The notes beneath the pieces are model-generated. The model searched no databases. It saw nothing but the letters and a program-made list of their open reading frames with translations, and had not been told where the DNA came from. The position numbers and the translations under genes were made by a program. A stretch of DNA of 64,000 bases, from positions 7,006,001 to 7,070,000 of the forward strand of contig CANTUR010000793.1 of NCBI GenBank assembly GCA_947683625.1, written 5' to 3'. Position 1 is the stretch's first letter; every line of letters starts with the position of its first letter. Below, one piece after another: positions 22,336 to 35,450 of the stretch. The DNA comes from Mallotus nudiflorus (lineage: Eukaryota > Streptophyta > Magnoliopsida > Malpighiales > Euphorbiaceae).

Positions 22336-22802
22336 GTTTGCATAAAAAAGGAAAGCCAAACAAGCAAAATGAAAGCTGTGAGAAAAGCAATGAGAGGAGT
22401 GAGCAAAGAGTGGAAAAAGGAGAGCTTGAGGGGATGCACAATGAGAAAAAAAAAAGTGATGCGCATGCAAAAGGAGAGTTGAGTGTGAATAAGGTAACAC
22501 CAGAGAGAAAAGCAAGTTTTTATGCAAAAGAAAAAGATGTGAGGAAAGCTTTACTTTTAAGGCAGCCTATGCTTGTACTTGTTTATAAGGAATCTTATTT
22601 GAGCTCTAACGATCTTGACCCTTCTTTGCCTAGTTCTTTTGTGAGATTATTGCAGGAATTTCAAGATGTGTTTCCCGATGATATTCCTAGTGGTTTGCCG
22701 CCAATAAGAGGAATAGAGCATCAAATTGACTTTGTACCTAGTTCTATAATTCCAAATAGACCCGCGTATAGATGCAATCCTGAGGAAACCAAAGAGTTGT
22801 AA
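22336..22802 (+). pseudogene. Element 2 pol: charged linker and RT start
   Basis: Continues the proper frame after the AG-run shift. Lys/Glu-rich linker, then LLQEFQDVFPDDIPSGLPP, the usual entry to RT, and RPAYRCNPEE. TAA at 22800-22802 interrupts where element 1 has CAA, another C-to-T nonsense change. Confidence 0.85.
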
Positions 22803-23452
22803 AGGCAAGTTGAGGATCTTATGAACAAAGGTTACATTCAAGAAAGCATGAGCCCATGTGCCGTTCCGATTTTACTTGTGCCTAAAAAGGATGGCACTTG
22901 GAGAATGTGTGTTGATTGTCGTGCAATTAACAAAATAATGGTAAAGTATCGTCATCCTATTCCTAGGTTAAATGATATGCTTAATGAGTTGCATGGGGCT
23001 ATTATATTTTCCAAGATTGATTTGAAAAGTGGTTATCATCAAATTCGCATGAAAGAGGGTGATGAGTGGAAAATTGCATTTAAAACAAAATATGGTTTAT
23101 ATGAGTGGTTAGTCATGCCTTTTGGTTTAATTAATGCACCTAGCACTTTTATGAGATTAATGAACCATGTTTTGCGTGCTTTCATTGGAAAATTTATGGT
23201 TGTTTATTTTGATGATATACTTATATATAGTAAATCTTTGGAAGAGCATATTGAACATGTGCATTTGGTTTTGGAAGTGCTGCGTAAGGAATGTTTGTAT
23301 GCTAACCTCAAAATGTGTAGTTTTTGCACACATAAGCTTGTTTTCTTAGGCTTTGTTATTAGTCCAAAAGGAATAGAGGTAGATGAAGAGAAGGTCAAGG
23401 CAATTAAAGACTGGCCTACGCCTAGAGGAGTTAGTGATGTGCGAAGTTTTCA
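22803..23452 (+). pseudogene. Element 2 pol: RT palm, truncated into satellite
   Basis: Numbered from the ATG at 22821: [10 protein letters not shown] (20-29), [12 protein letters not shown] (66-77), [12 protein letters not shown] (99-110) and catalytic YFDDILIYS (129-137), then [10 protein letters not shown]. The RT core is open and keeps consensus residues changed in element 1 (VPKK, not MPMK). After GVSDVRSF the frame passes into satellite and adds about 17 meaningless codons to 23498. Everything downstream in Pol is deleted. Confidence 0.88.
23449..23452 (+). other. Deletion junction, TTCA microhomology
   Basis: TTCA is shared by the element (CGAAGTTTTCA) and satellite monomer 9 (TTTTGTTCAATGC). 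It marks the breakpoint that removed the end of element 2 and the remainder of monomer 6 plus monomers 7-8, about 0.4 kb judged from intact units. Confidence 0.8.
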
Positions 23453-24283
23453 ATGCACAATTTATGGACATTTGCGCATGCTTGAACGAAAAACGTGAAC
23501 TCACGTAAATTTGTGCGCAGATGGTTTTAGACAAGATATCCAATGTTCCAATCATATATTCACAACCCTAATCATACATATTCTAGCTTTTTAAGCTCAT
23601 AAATATATAAATGAGATTGTTGAATGCACAATTTGTGCACATTTACGCCTCTAAGAACGAACGCAAAATTTAAGGAGAAATTGTTTGCAATATATGTAAT
23701 CCAATGTTCCAGCTACATATTTTCAATCCTGAAGACGTATTCCAGCATTTAAAACTCATAAATCTAGTTGATTTAAATGAATGCATAATTTTTCCACATT
23801 TGTGCATGTTTGAACGCAAAATGTCAACTCTTGCAAATTTGTGCACAAATGGTTTTAAGACAAGATATCCAGTGTTTCCAATCAAATATTCACAATACTA
23901 ATCGCATATTCTAGCTTTTTGAACTCATAAATGTAAATGAGATTGTTGAATGCACAATTTGTGCACATTTGCACCTCTATGAACGCAAAATGTTAACTCG
24001 TGCAATATTTACACATAAACTGCTTAAAACATGTAATCCAATGTTCGACCTACATATTTTCAATCCTAAAGATATATTCCAGCCTTTAAAACTCATAATT
24101 GTAGTTGATTTAATTGAATGCATAATTTTTGCACCTTTGCGCATGTTTTAACGCAAAACGTGAACTCGTGCAAATTTGTGTGCAAATGGTTTTAAGACGA
24201 GAGATCCAATGTTCCCATCAAACATTCACAACACTAATCACATATTCTAGCTTTTTAAACTCTTAAATATAAATTAGATTGTT
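23453..24283 (+). repeat. Partial HOR: monomers 9-13
   Basis: Begins at the element 2 junction inside the first bases of monomer 9 (ATTTATGGACATTTG) and proceeds through monomers 10-13 in normal order. Confidence 0.88.
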
Positions 24284-26315
24284 GAATGCACAATTTTTGC
24301 ACATTTGCGCCTGTTTGAACGCAAAATGTTAACTCGTGCAAAGTTTATACACATATTGTTTAAAACATGTGATCCAATGTTCCAACTACATATTTTCAAT
24401 CCTAAAGACATATTCCAGCATTTAAAGCTCGTAAATCTAGTTGATTTAATTGAATGCACAATTTTTGCACATTTGCACTTATTTTCACACAAAACGTGAA
24501 CTCATGCAAATTTGTGCGCAAATGGTTTTAGACAAGATATCCAATGTTGCAATCACATATTCACAACACTAATCCAAAATTCTAGCTTTTCAAACTCATA
24601 AATATAAATGAGATTGTTGAATACACAATTTGTGCACATTTGCGCCTGTTTGGACGCAAAATGATAACTCGTGCTAAATTTATGCACGAATTGTTTAAAA
24701 CATGTGATCCAATGTTCCAACTGCATATTTTCAATCTTAAAGACATATTCCAACATTTTAAACTCGTAAATCTAGTTGATTTAATTGAATGCACAACTTG
24801 TGCACATTTGCGCATGTTTGAACGAAAAACGTGAACTCGTGCAAATTTGTGCGCAAAAAGTTTTACACAAGACATCCAATGTTCCAATCGCATATTAATA
24901 GCACTAATCACATATTCTAGCTTTTTAATCTCATAGACACAAATGAGATTGTTGAATGAACAATCTTGCACATTTGCGCTTTTTTGAACGCAAAATGTCA
25001 ACTCGTGCAAAAGTTATGCACAAATTGTTTAAAATATGTAATCCAACATTCCAACTACATATTTTCAATCCTAAAGATGTATTCCAACCTTTGAAACTCA
25101 TAAATCCAGTTCATTTAATTGAATGCACAATATAAATGAGATTGTTCAATGCACAATTTTTGCACAGTTGCACCTGTTTGAACGCAAAACGTGAACTCAT
25201 CCAAATTTTTGCGCAAATGCTTTTAGACAAGATATCCAATGTTCCAATCGCAAATTCACAACGCTAATCACATATTTTAGCTTTCTAAACTCATAAATAT
25301 AAATGAGATTGTTGAATGTATAATTTTTGCACTTTTGCTCCAGTTTGAATGCAAAACCTTATCTCGTACAAAATTTCTGCGCAAATTGTTCAAAACATGT
25401 AATCCAATGTTCCAAATACATATTTTCAATCCTGAAGACATATTCCAGCATTTCAAACAAGTTAATGCTGTTGATTTTGTTCAATGCACAATTTGTGGAC
25501 ATTTGCGCATGCTTGAACACAAAACGTGAACTCACGTAAATTTGTGTGCAGATGGTTTTAGACAAGATATCCAATGTTCCAATCATATATTCACAACCCT
25601 AATCATACATATTCTAGCTTTTTAAGCTCATAAATATATAGATGAGATTGTTGAATGCACAATTTGTGCACATTTGCGCCTCTAAGAACGAACGCAAAAT
25701 TTAAGGAGAAATTGTTCACAGTATATGTAATCCAATGTTCCAGCTACATATTTTCAATCCTGAAGACGTATTCCAGCATTTAAAACTCATAAATCTAGTT
25801 GATTTAAATGAATGCACAATTTTTCCACATTTGCGCATGTTTGAACGCAAAATGTCAACTCATGCAAATTTGTGCACAAATGGTTTAAAGACAAGATATC
25901 CAGTGTTTCCAATCAAATATTCACAACACTAATCACATATTCTAGCTTTTTGAACTCATAAATGTAAATGAGATTTTTGAATGCACAATTTGTGCACATT
26001 TGCACCTCTATGAACGTAAAATGTTAACTCGTGCAAAATTTACACATAAAGTGCTTAAAACATGTAATCCAATGTTCGAACTACATATTTTCAATCCTAA
26101 AGACATATTTCAGCCTTTAAAACTCATAATTGTAGTTGATTTAATTGAATGCACAATTTTTGCACATTTGCAAAAAGTTTTAACGCAAAACGTGAACTCA
26201 TGCAAATTTGTGCGCAAATGGTTTTAACACGAGATATCCAATGTTCCCATCAAACATTCACAACACTAATCACATATTCTAGCTTTTTAAACTCTTAAAT
26301 ATAAATTAGATTGTT
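24284..26315 (+). repeat. 13-monomer HOR with monomer 6 nearly deleted
   Basis: 2032 bp. At 25131 GAATGCACAA joins TATAAATGAG, removing about 122 bp of monomer 6. From about 25.14 kb onward the monomers (for example TTGCTCCAGTTTGAATGC at about 25335) match the 3.49-kb super-repeat. Confidence 0.86.
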
Positions 26316-28469
26316 GAATGCACAATTTTTGCACATTTGCGCCTGTTTGAACGCAAAATGTTAACTCGTGCAAAGTTTATACACATATTGTTTAAAAAAT
26401 GTTATCCAATGTTCCAACTACATATTTTCAATCCTAAAGACATATTCTAGCATTTAAAGCTCACAAATCTAGTTGATTTAATTGAATGCATAATTTTTGA
26501 ACATTTGCACTTGTTTTCACACAAAACGTGAACTCGTGCAAATTTGTGCACAAATGGTTTTAGACAAGATATCCAATGTTGCAATCACATATTCACAACA
26601 CTAATCCAAAATTCTAGCTTTTCAAACTCATAAATATAAATGAGATTGTTGAATGCATAATTTCTGCACATTTGCGCCTGTTTGGATGCAAAATGATAAC
26701 TTATGCTAAATTTATGCACGAATTATTTAAAACATGTGATCCATTGTTCCAACTGCATATTTTCAATCCTAAAGACATATTCCAGCATTTCAAACTCAAA
26801 AATCTAGTTGATTTAATTGAATGCAAAACTTGTGCACATTTGCGCATGTTTGAACGAAAAACGTGAACTCGTGCAAATTTGTGTGCAAATGGTTTTAGAC
26901 AAGACATCCAATGTTCCAATCGCATATTAATAGCACTAATCATATATTCTAGCTTTTTAATTTCACAGATACAAATGAGATTGTTGAATGAACAATCTTG
27001 CACATTTGTGCTTTTTTGAACGCAAAATGTCAACTCGTGCAAAAGTTATGTACAAATTGTTTAAAACATGTAATCCAACATTCCAACTACATATTTTCAA
27101 TCCTAAAGATGTATTCCAGCCTTTGAAACTCATAAATCCAGTTGATTTAATTGAATGCACAATTTTTGCGCTTGTATGAACGCAAAACGTGAACTCATGC
27201 AAATTTGTGCGCAAATGGTTTTAGACAAGGTATCCAATTTTCCAATCGCATATTCGTAACACTAATCACTTTTCAAACTCATAAATATAAAGGAGATTGT
27301 TCAGTGCACAATTTTTGCACATTTGCACCTGTTTGAACGCAAAATGTGAACTCATCCAAATTTGTGCGCAAATGCTTTTAGAAAAGATATCCAATGTTCC
27401 AATCACAAATTCACAACACTAATCACATATTTTAGCTTTCTAAACTTATAAATATAAATGAGATTGTCGAATGTATAATTTTTGCACTTTTGTGCCAGTT
27501 TGAACGTAAAACCTTAACTAGTACAAAATTTATGCGCAAATTGTTCAAAACATGTAATCCAATGTTCCAACTACATATTTTCAATCCTAAAGACATATTC
27601 AAGCATTTCAAACTCGTTAATGTTGTTGATTTTTTTCAATGCACAATTTGTGGACATTTGCGTATGCTTGAACGCAAAACGTGAACTCGTGTAAATTTGT
27701 GCGCAGATGGTTTTAGACAAGATATCCAATGTTCCAATCATATATTCACAACCCTAATCCTAAATATTCTAGCTTTTTAAGCTCATAAATATATAAATGA
27801 GATTGTTGAATGCACAATTTGTGCACGTTTACGCCTCTAAGAACGAACGCAAAATTTAAGGAGAATTTGTTTACAATATATGTAATCCAATGTTCCAGCT
27901 ACATATTTTCAATCCTGAAGATGTATTCCAGCATTTAAAACACATAAATGTAGTGGATTTAAATGAATGCACAATTTTTGCACATTTGCGCATGTTTGAA
28001 CGCAAAATGTCAACTCGTGCAAATTTGTGCACAAATGGTTTTAAGACAAGATATCCAGTGTTTCCAATCACATATTCACAACACTAATCACATATTCTAG
28101 CTTTTTGAACTCATAAATGTAAATGAGATTGTTGAATGCACAATTTGTGCACATTTGCACCTCTATGAACGTAAAATGTTAACTCGTGCAAAATTTACAC
28201 ATAAACTGCTTAAAGCATGTAATCCAATGTTCGAACTACATATTTTCAATCCTAAAGACATATTCCAGCCTTTAAAACTCATAATTGCAGTTGATTTAAT
28301 TGAATGCACAATTTTTACACATTTACGCATGTTTTAACGCAAAACGTGAACTCGTGCAAATTTGTGCGCAAATGATTTTAACACGAGATTTCCAATGTTC
28401 CCATCAAACATTCACAACACTAATCACATATTCTAGCTTTTTAAACTCTTAAATATAAATTAGATTGTT
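26316..28469 (+). repeat. 13-mer half of super-repeat copy 1
   Basis: 2154 bp with all thirteen monomers. Monomer 3 begins CTGCACATTTGCGCC with TTTGGATGC, as in the other super-repeat copies. Confidence 0.88.
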
Positions 28470-29806
28470 GAATGCATAATTTTTGCATATTTGCGCCTGT
28501 TTGAACGCAAAATGTTAACTCGTGCAAAGTTTATACACAGATTGTTTAAAACATGTGATCCAATGTTCCAACTACATATTTTCAATCCTAAAGACATATT
28601 CTAGCATTTGAAGTTTGCAAATCTAGTTGATTTAATTGAATGCACAATTTTTGAACATTTGCACTTATTTTCACACAAAACGAGAACTCTTGCAAATTTG
28701 TGCGCAAATGGTTTTAGACAAGATATCCAATGTTCCAATCGCAAATTCACAACACTAATCACATATTTTAGCTTTCTAAACTCATAAATATAAATGAGAT
28801 TGTTGAATGTATAATTTTTGCACTTTTGCTCCAATTTGAATGCAAAACCTTATCTCGTACAAAATTTCTGCGCAAATTGTTCAAAACATGTAATCCAATG
28901 TTCCAAATACATATTTTCAATCCTGAAGACATATTCTAGCATTTCAAACAAGTTAATGCTGTTGATTTTGTTCAATGCACAATTTGTGGACATTTGCGTA
29001 TGCTTGAACGCAAAACGTGAACTCACGTAAATTTGTGCGCAGATGGTTTTAGACAAGATATCCAATGTTCCAATCATATATTCACAACCCTAATCATACA
29101 TATTCTAGCTTTTTAAGCTCATAAATATATAAATGAGATTGTTGAATGCACAATTTGTGCACATTTGCGCCTCTAAGAACGAACGCAAAATTTAAGGAGA
29201 AATTGTTCACAGTATATATAATCCAATGTTCCAGCTACATATTTTCAATCCTGAAGACGTATTCCAGCATTTAAAACTCATAAATCTAGTTGATTTAAAT
29301 GAATGGACAATTTTTCCATATTTATGCATGTTTGAACGCAAAATGTCAACTCGTGCAAATTTGTGCACAAATGGTTTAAAGACAAGATATCCAGTGTTTC
29401 CAATCAAATATTCACAACACTAATCACATATTCTAGCTTTTTGAACTCATAAATGTAAATGGGATTTTTGAATGCACAATTTGTGCACATTTGCACCTCT
29501 ATGAACGTAAAATGTTAACTCGTGCAAAATTTACACATAAACTGCTTAAAACATGTAATCCAATGTTCGAACTACATATTTTCAATCCTAAAGACATATT
29601 TCAGCCTTTAAAACTCATAATTGTAGTTGATTTAATTGAATGCACAATTTTTGCACATTTGCAAAAAGTTTTAACGCAAAACGTGAACTCATGCAAATTT
29701 GTGCGCAAATGGTTTTGACACGAGATATCCAATGTTCCCATCAAACATTCACAACACTAATCACATATTCTAGCTTTTTAAACTCTTAAATATAAATTAG
29801 ATTGTT
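28470..29806 (+). repeat. 8-mer half of super-repeat copy 1, hybrid 2/7
   Basis: 1337 bp: monomer 1, a 2/7 hybrid, then 8-13. The hybrid starts as monomer 2 (TTATTTTCACACAAAAC) and ends as monomer 7 (CAATCGCAAATTCACAAC), with the switch somewhere in 28690-28745. Confidence 0.87.
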
Positions 29807-31959
29807 GAATGCACAATTTTTGCACATTTGCGCCTGTTTGAACGCAAAATGTTAACTCGTGCAAAGTTTATACACATATTGTTTAAAAAATGTTATCCAA
29901 TGTTCCAACTACATATTTTCAATCCTAAAGACATATTCTAGCATTTAAAGCTCACAAATCTAGTTGATTTAATTGAATGCATAATTTTTGAACATTTGCA
30001 CTTGTTTTCACACAAAACGTGAACTCGTGCAAATTTGTGCACAAATGGTTTTAGACAAGATATCCAATGTTGCAATCACATATTCACAACACTAATCCAA
30101 AATTCTAGCTTTTCAAACTCATAAATATAAATGAGATTGTTGAATGCATAATTTCTGCACATTTGCGCCTGTTTGGATGCAAAATGATAACTTATGCTAA
30201 ATTTATGCACGAATTATTTAAAACATGTGATCCATTGTTCCAACTGCATATTTTCAATCCTAAAGACATATTCCAGCATTTCAAACTCAAAAATCTAGTT
30301 GATTTAATTGAATGCAAAACTTGTGCACATTTGCGCATGTTTGAACGAAAAACGTGAACTCGTGCAAATTTGTGTGCAAATGGTTTTAGACAAGACATCC
30401 AATGTTCCAATCGCATATTAATAGCACTAATCATATATTCTAGCTTTTTAATCTCACAGATACAAATGAGATTGTTGAATGAACAATCTTGCACATTTGT
30501 GCTTTTTTGAACGCAAAATGTCAACTCGTGCAAAAGTTATGTACAAATTGTTTAAAACATGTAATCCAACATTCCAACTACATATTTTCAATCCTAAAGA
30601 TGTATTCCAGCCTTTGAAACTCATAAATCCAGTTGATTTAATTGAATGCACAATTTTTGCGCTTGTATGAACGCAAAACGTGAACTCATGCAAATTTGTG
30701 CGCAAATGGTTTTAGGCAAGGTATCCAATTTTCCAATCGCATATTCGTAACACTAATCACTTTTCATACTCATAAATATAAATGAGATTGTTCAGTGCAC
30801 AATTTTTGCACATTTGCACCTGTTTGAATGCAAAATGTGAACTCATCCAAATTTGTGCGCAAATGCTTTTAGAAAAGATATCCAATGTTCCAATCACAAA
30901 TTCATAACACTAATCACATATTTTAGCTTTCTAAACTCATAAATATAAATGAGATTGTCGAATGTATAATTTTTGCACTTTTGTGCCAATTGAACGCAAA
31001 ACCTTAACTAGTACAAAATTTATGCGCAAATTGTTCAAAACATGTAATCCAATGTTCCAACTACATATTTTCAATCCTAAAGACATATTCCAGCATTTCA
31101 AACTCGTTAATGTTGTTGATTTTTTTCAATGCACAATTTGTGGACATTTGCGTATGCTTGAACGCAAAACGTGAACTCGTGTAAATTTGTGCGCAGATGG
31201 TTTTAGATAAGATATCCAATGTTCCAATCATATATTCACAACCCTAATCCTAAATATTCTAGCTTTTTAAGCTCATAAATATATAAATGAGATTGTTGAA
31301 TGCACAATTTATGCACATTTACGCCTCTAAGAACGAACGCAAAATTTAAGGAGAATTTGTTTACAATATATGTAATCCAATGTTCCAGCTACATATTTTC
31401 AATCCTGAAGACGTATTCCAGCATTTAAAACACATAAATGTAGTGGATTTAAATGAATGCACAATTTTTGCACATTTGCGCATGTTTGAACGCAAAATGT
31501 CAACTCGTGCAAATTTGTGCACAAATGGTTTTAAGACAAGATATCCAGTGTTTCCAATCACATATTCACAACACTAATCACATATTCTAGCTTTTTGAAC
31601 TCATAAATGTAAATGAGATTGTTGAATGCACAATTTGTGCACATTTGCACCTCTATGAACGTAAAATGTTAACTCGTGCAAAATTTACACATAAACTGCT
31701 TAAAGCATGTAATCCAATGTTCGAACTACATATTTTCAATCCTAAAGACATATTCCAGCCTTTAAAACTCATAATTGCAGTTGATTTAATTGAATGCACG
31801 ATTTTTGCACATTTACGCATGTTTTAACGCAAAACGTGAACTCGTGCAAATTTGTGCGCAAATGGTTTTAACACGAGATATCCAATGTTCCCATCAAACA
31901 TTCACAACACTAATCACATATTCTAGCTTTTTAAACTCTTAAATATAAATTAGATTGTT
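29807..31959 (+). repeat. 13-mer half of super-repeat copy 2
   Basis: 2153 bp. Monomers 3-6 are almost identical to those of copy 1. One base is missing at about 30990 in monomer 8 (GCCAATTGAACG). Confidence 0.88.
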
Positions 31960-33296
31960 GAATGCACAATTTTTGCACATTTGCGCCTGTTTGAGCGCAA
32001 AATGTTAACTCGTGCAAAGTTTATACACAGATTGTTTAAAACATGTGATCCAATGTTCCAACTACATATTTTCAATCATAAAGACATATTCTAGCATTTG
32101 AAGTTTGCAAATCTAGTTGATTTAATTGAATGCATAATTTTTGAACATTTGCACTTATTTTCACACAAAATGAGAACTCTTGCAAATTTGTGCGCAAATG
32201 GTTTTAGACAAGATATCCAATGTTCCAATCACAAATTCACAACACTAATCACATATTTTAGCTTTCTAAACTCATAAATATAAATGAGATTGTTGAATGT
32301 ATAATTTTTGCACTTTTGCTCCAGTTTGAATGCAAAACCTTATCTCGTACAAAATTTCTGTGTAAATTGTTCAAAACATGTAATCCAATGTTCCAAATAC
32401 ATATTTTCAATCCTGAAGACATATTCCAGCATTTCAAACAAGTTAATGCTGTTGATTTTGTTCAATGCACAATTTGTGGACATTTGCGTATGCTTGAACG
32501 CAAAACGTGAACTCACATAAATTTGTGCGCAGATGGTTTTAGACAAGATATCCAATGTTCCAATCATATATTCACAACCCTAATCATACATATTCTAGCT
32601 TTTTAAGCTCATAAATATATAAATGAGATTGTTGAATGCACAATTTGTGCACATTTGCGCCTCTAAGAACGAACGCAAAATTTAAGGAGAAATTGTTTAC
32701 AATATATGTAATCCAATGTTCCAGCTACATATTTTCAATCCTGAAGACGTATTCCAGCATTTAAAACTCATAAATCTAGATGATTTAAATGAATGCACAA
32801 TTTTTCCACATTTGCGCATGTTTGAACGCAAAATGTCAACTCGTGCAAATTTGTGCACAAATGGTTTAAAGACAAGATATCCAGTGTTTCCAATCAAATA
32901 TTCACAACACTAATCACATATTCTAGCTTTTTGAACTCATAAATGTAAATGAGATTTTTAAATGCACAATTTGTGCACATTTGCACCTCTATGAACGTAA
33001 AATGTTAACTCGTGCAAAATTTACACATAAACTGCTTAAAACATGTAATCCAATGTTCGAACTACATATTTTCAATCCTAAAGACATATTTCAGCCTTTA
33101 AAACTCATAATTGTAGTTGATTTAATTGAATGCACAATTTTTGCACATTTGCAAAAAGTTTTAACGCAAAACGTGAACTCATGCAAATTTGTGCGCAAAT
33201 GGTTTTAACACGAGATATCCAATGTTCCCATCAAACATTCACAACACTAATCACATATTCTAGCTTTTTAAACTCTTAAATATAAATTAGATTGTT
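31960..33296 (+). repeat. 8-mer half of super-repeat copy 2
   Basis: 1337 bp with the same 2/7 hybrid. It has TTTGAGCGCAAAATG in monomer 1 and CTGTGTAAATTG in monomer 8, which separate it from the other copies. Confidence 0.87.
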
Positions 33297-35450
33297 GAAT
33301 GCACAATTTTTGCACATTTGCGCCTGTTTGAACGCAAAATGTTAACTCGTGCAAAGTTTATACACATATTGTTTAAAACATGTGATCCAATGTTCCAACT
33401 ACATATTTTCAACCCTAAAGACATATTCTAGCATTTAAAGCTCACAAATCTAGTTGATTTAATTGAATGCATAATTTTTGAACATTTGCACTTGTTTTCA
33501 CACAAAACGTGAACTCGTGCAAATTTGTGCGCAAATGGTTTTAGACAAGATATCCATTGTTGCAATCACATATTCACAACACTAATCCAAAATTCTAGCT
33601 TTTCAAACTCATAAATATAAATGAGATTGTTGAATGCATAATTTCTGCACATTTGCGCCTGTTTGGATGCAAAATGATAACTCGTGCTAAATTTATGCAC
33701 GAATTGTTTAAAACATGTGATCCAATGTTCCAACTGCATATTTTCAATCCTAAATACATATTCCAGCATTTCAAACTCAAAAATCTAGTTGATTTAATTG
33801 AATGCAAAACTTGTGCACATTTGCGCATGTTTGAACGAAAAACGTGAACTCGTGCAAATTTGTGTGCAAATGGTTTTAGACAAGACATCCAATGTTCCAA
33901 TCGCATATTAATAGCACTAATCATATATTCTAGCTTTTTAATCTCACAGATACAAATGAGATTGTTGAATGAACAATCTTGCACATTTGTGCTTTTTTGA
34001 ACGCAAAATGTCAACTCGTGCAAAAGTTATGTACAAATTGTTTAAAACATGTAATCCAACATTCCAACTACATATTTTCAATCCTAAAGATGTATTCCAG
34101 CCTTTGAAACTCATAAATCCAGTTGATTTAATTGAATGCACAATTTTTGCGCTTGTATGAACGCAAAACGTGAACTCATGCAAATTTGTGCGCAAATGGT
34201 TTTAGACAAGGTATCCAATTTTCCAATCGCATATTCGTAACACTAATCACTTTTCAAACTCATAAATATAAATGAGATTGTTCAGTGCACAATTTTTGCA
34301 CATTTGCACCTGTTTGAACGCAAAATGTGAACTCATCCAAATTTGTGCGCAAATGCTTTTAGAAAAGATATCCAATGTTCCAATCACAAATTCACAACAC
34401 TAATCACATATTTTAGCTTTCTAAACTCATAAATATAAATGAGATTGTCGAATGTATAATTTTTGCACTTTTGTGCTAGTTTGAACGCAAAACCTTAACT
34501 AGTACAAAATTTATGCGCAAATTGTTCAAAACATGTAATCCAATGTTCCAACTACATATTTTCAATCCTAAAGACATATTCCAGCATTTCAAACTCGTTA
34601 ATGTTGTTGATTTTTTTCAATGCACAATTTGTGGACATTTGCGTATGCTTGAACGCAAAACGTAAACTCGTGTAAATTTATGCGCAGATGGTTTTAGACA
34701 AGATATCCAATGTTCCAATCATATATTCACAACCCTAATCATAAATATTCTAGCTTTTTAAGCTCATAAATATATAAATGGGATTGTTGAATGCACAATT
34801 TGTGCACATTTACGCCTCTAAGAACGAACGCAAAATTTAAGGAGAATTTGTTTACAATATATGTAATCCAATGTTCCAGCTACATATTTTCAATCCTGAA
34901 GACGTATTCCAGCATTTAAAACACATAAATGTAGTGGATTTAAATGAATGCACAATTTTTGCACATTTGCGCATGTTTGAACGCAAAATGTCAACTCGTG
35001 CAAATTTGTGCACAAATGGTTTTAAGACAAGATATCCAGTGTTTCCAATCACATATTCATAACACTAATCACATATTCTAGCTTTTTGAACTCATAAATG
35101 TAAATGAGATTGTTGAATGCACAATTTGTGCACATTTGCACCTCTATGAACGCAAAATGTTAACTCGTGCAAAATTTACACATAAACTGCTTAAAGCATG
35201 TAATCCAATGTTCGAACTACTTATTTTCAATCCTAAAGACATATTCCAGCCTTTAAAACTCATAATTGCAGTTGATTTAATTGAATGCACAATTTTTGCA
35301 CATTTACGCATGTTTTAACGCAAAACGTGAACTCGTGCAAATTTGTGCGCAAATGGTTTTAACACGAGATATCCAATGTTCCCATCAAACATTCACAACA
35401 CTAATCACATATTCTAGCTTTTTAAACTCTTAAATATAAATTAGATTGTT
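33297..35450 (+). repeat. 13-mer half of super-repeat copy 3
   Basis: 2154 bp. It carries TTTTCAACCCTAAAG in monomer 1 and TCCATTGTTGC in monomer 2, both shared with copy 4 but not copies 1-2. Confidence 0.88.

Larger units (their letters stand above)
19128..23452 (+). mobile_element. Ty3/gypsy element 2, truncated after reverse transcriptase
   Basis: A second internal region of the same family begins after LTR 2, in the same orientation, and ends within pol just after GVSDVRSF. RNase H, integrase, polypurine tract and 3' LTR are absent. At 23449-23452 the bases TTCA fit both the element (GTTTTCATGG in element 1) and satellite monomer 9 (TTGTTCAATGC). Sequence then continues as satellite. 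Its coding region has stops at 20916, 21531 and 22800, frameshifts near 21600 and 22330, and a 23-bp deletion near 21702. Confidence 0.92.
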
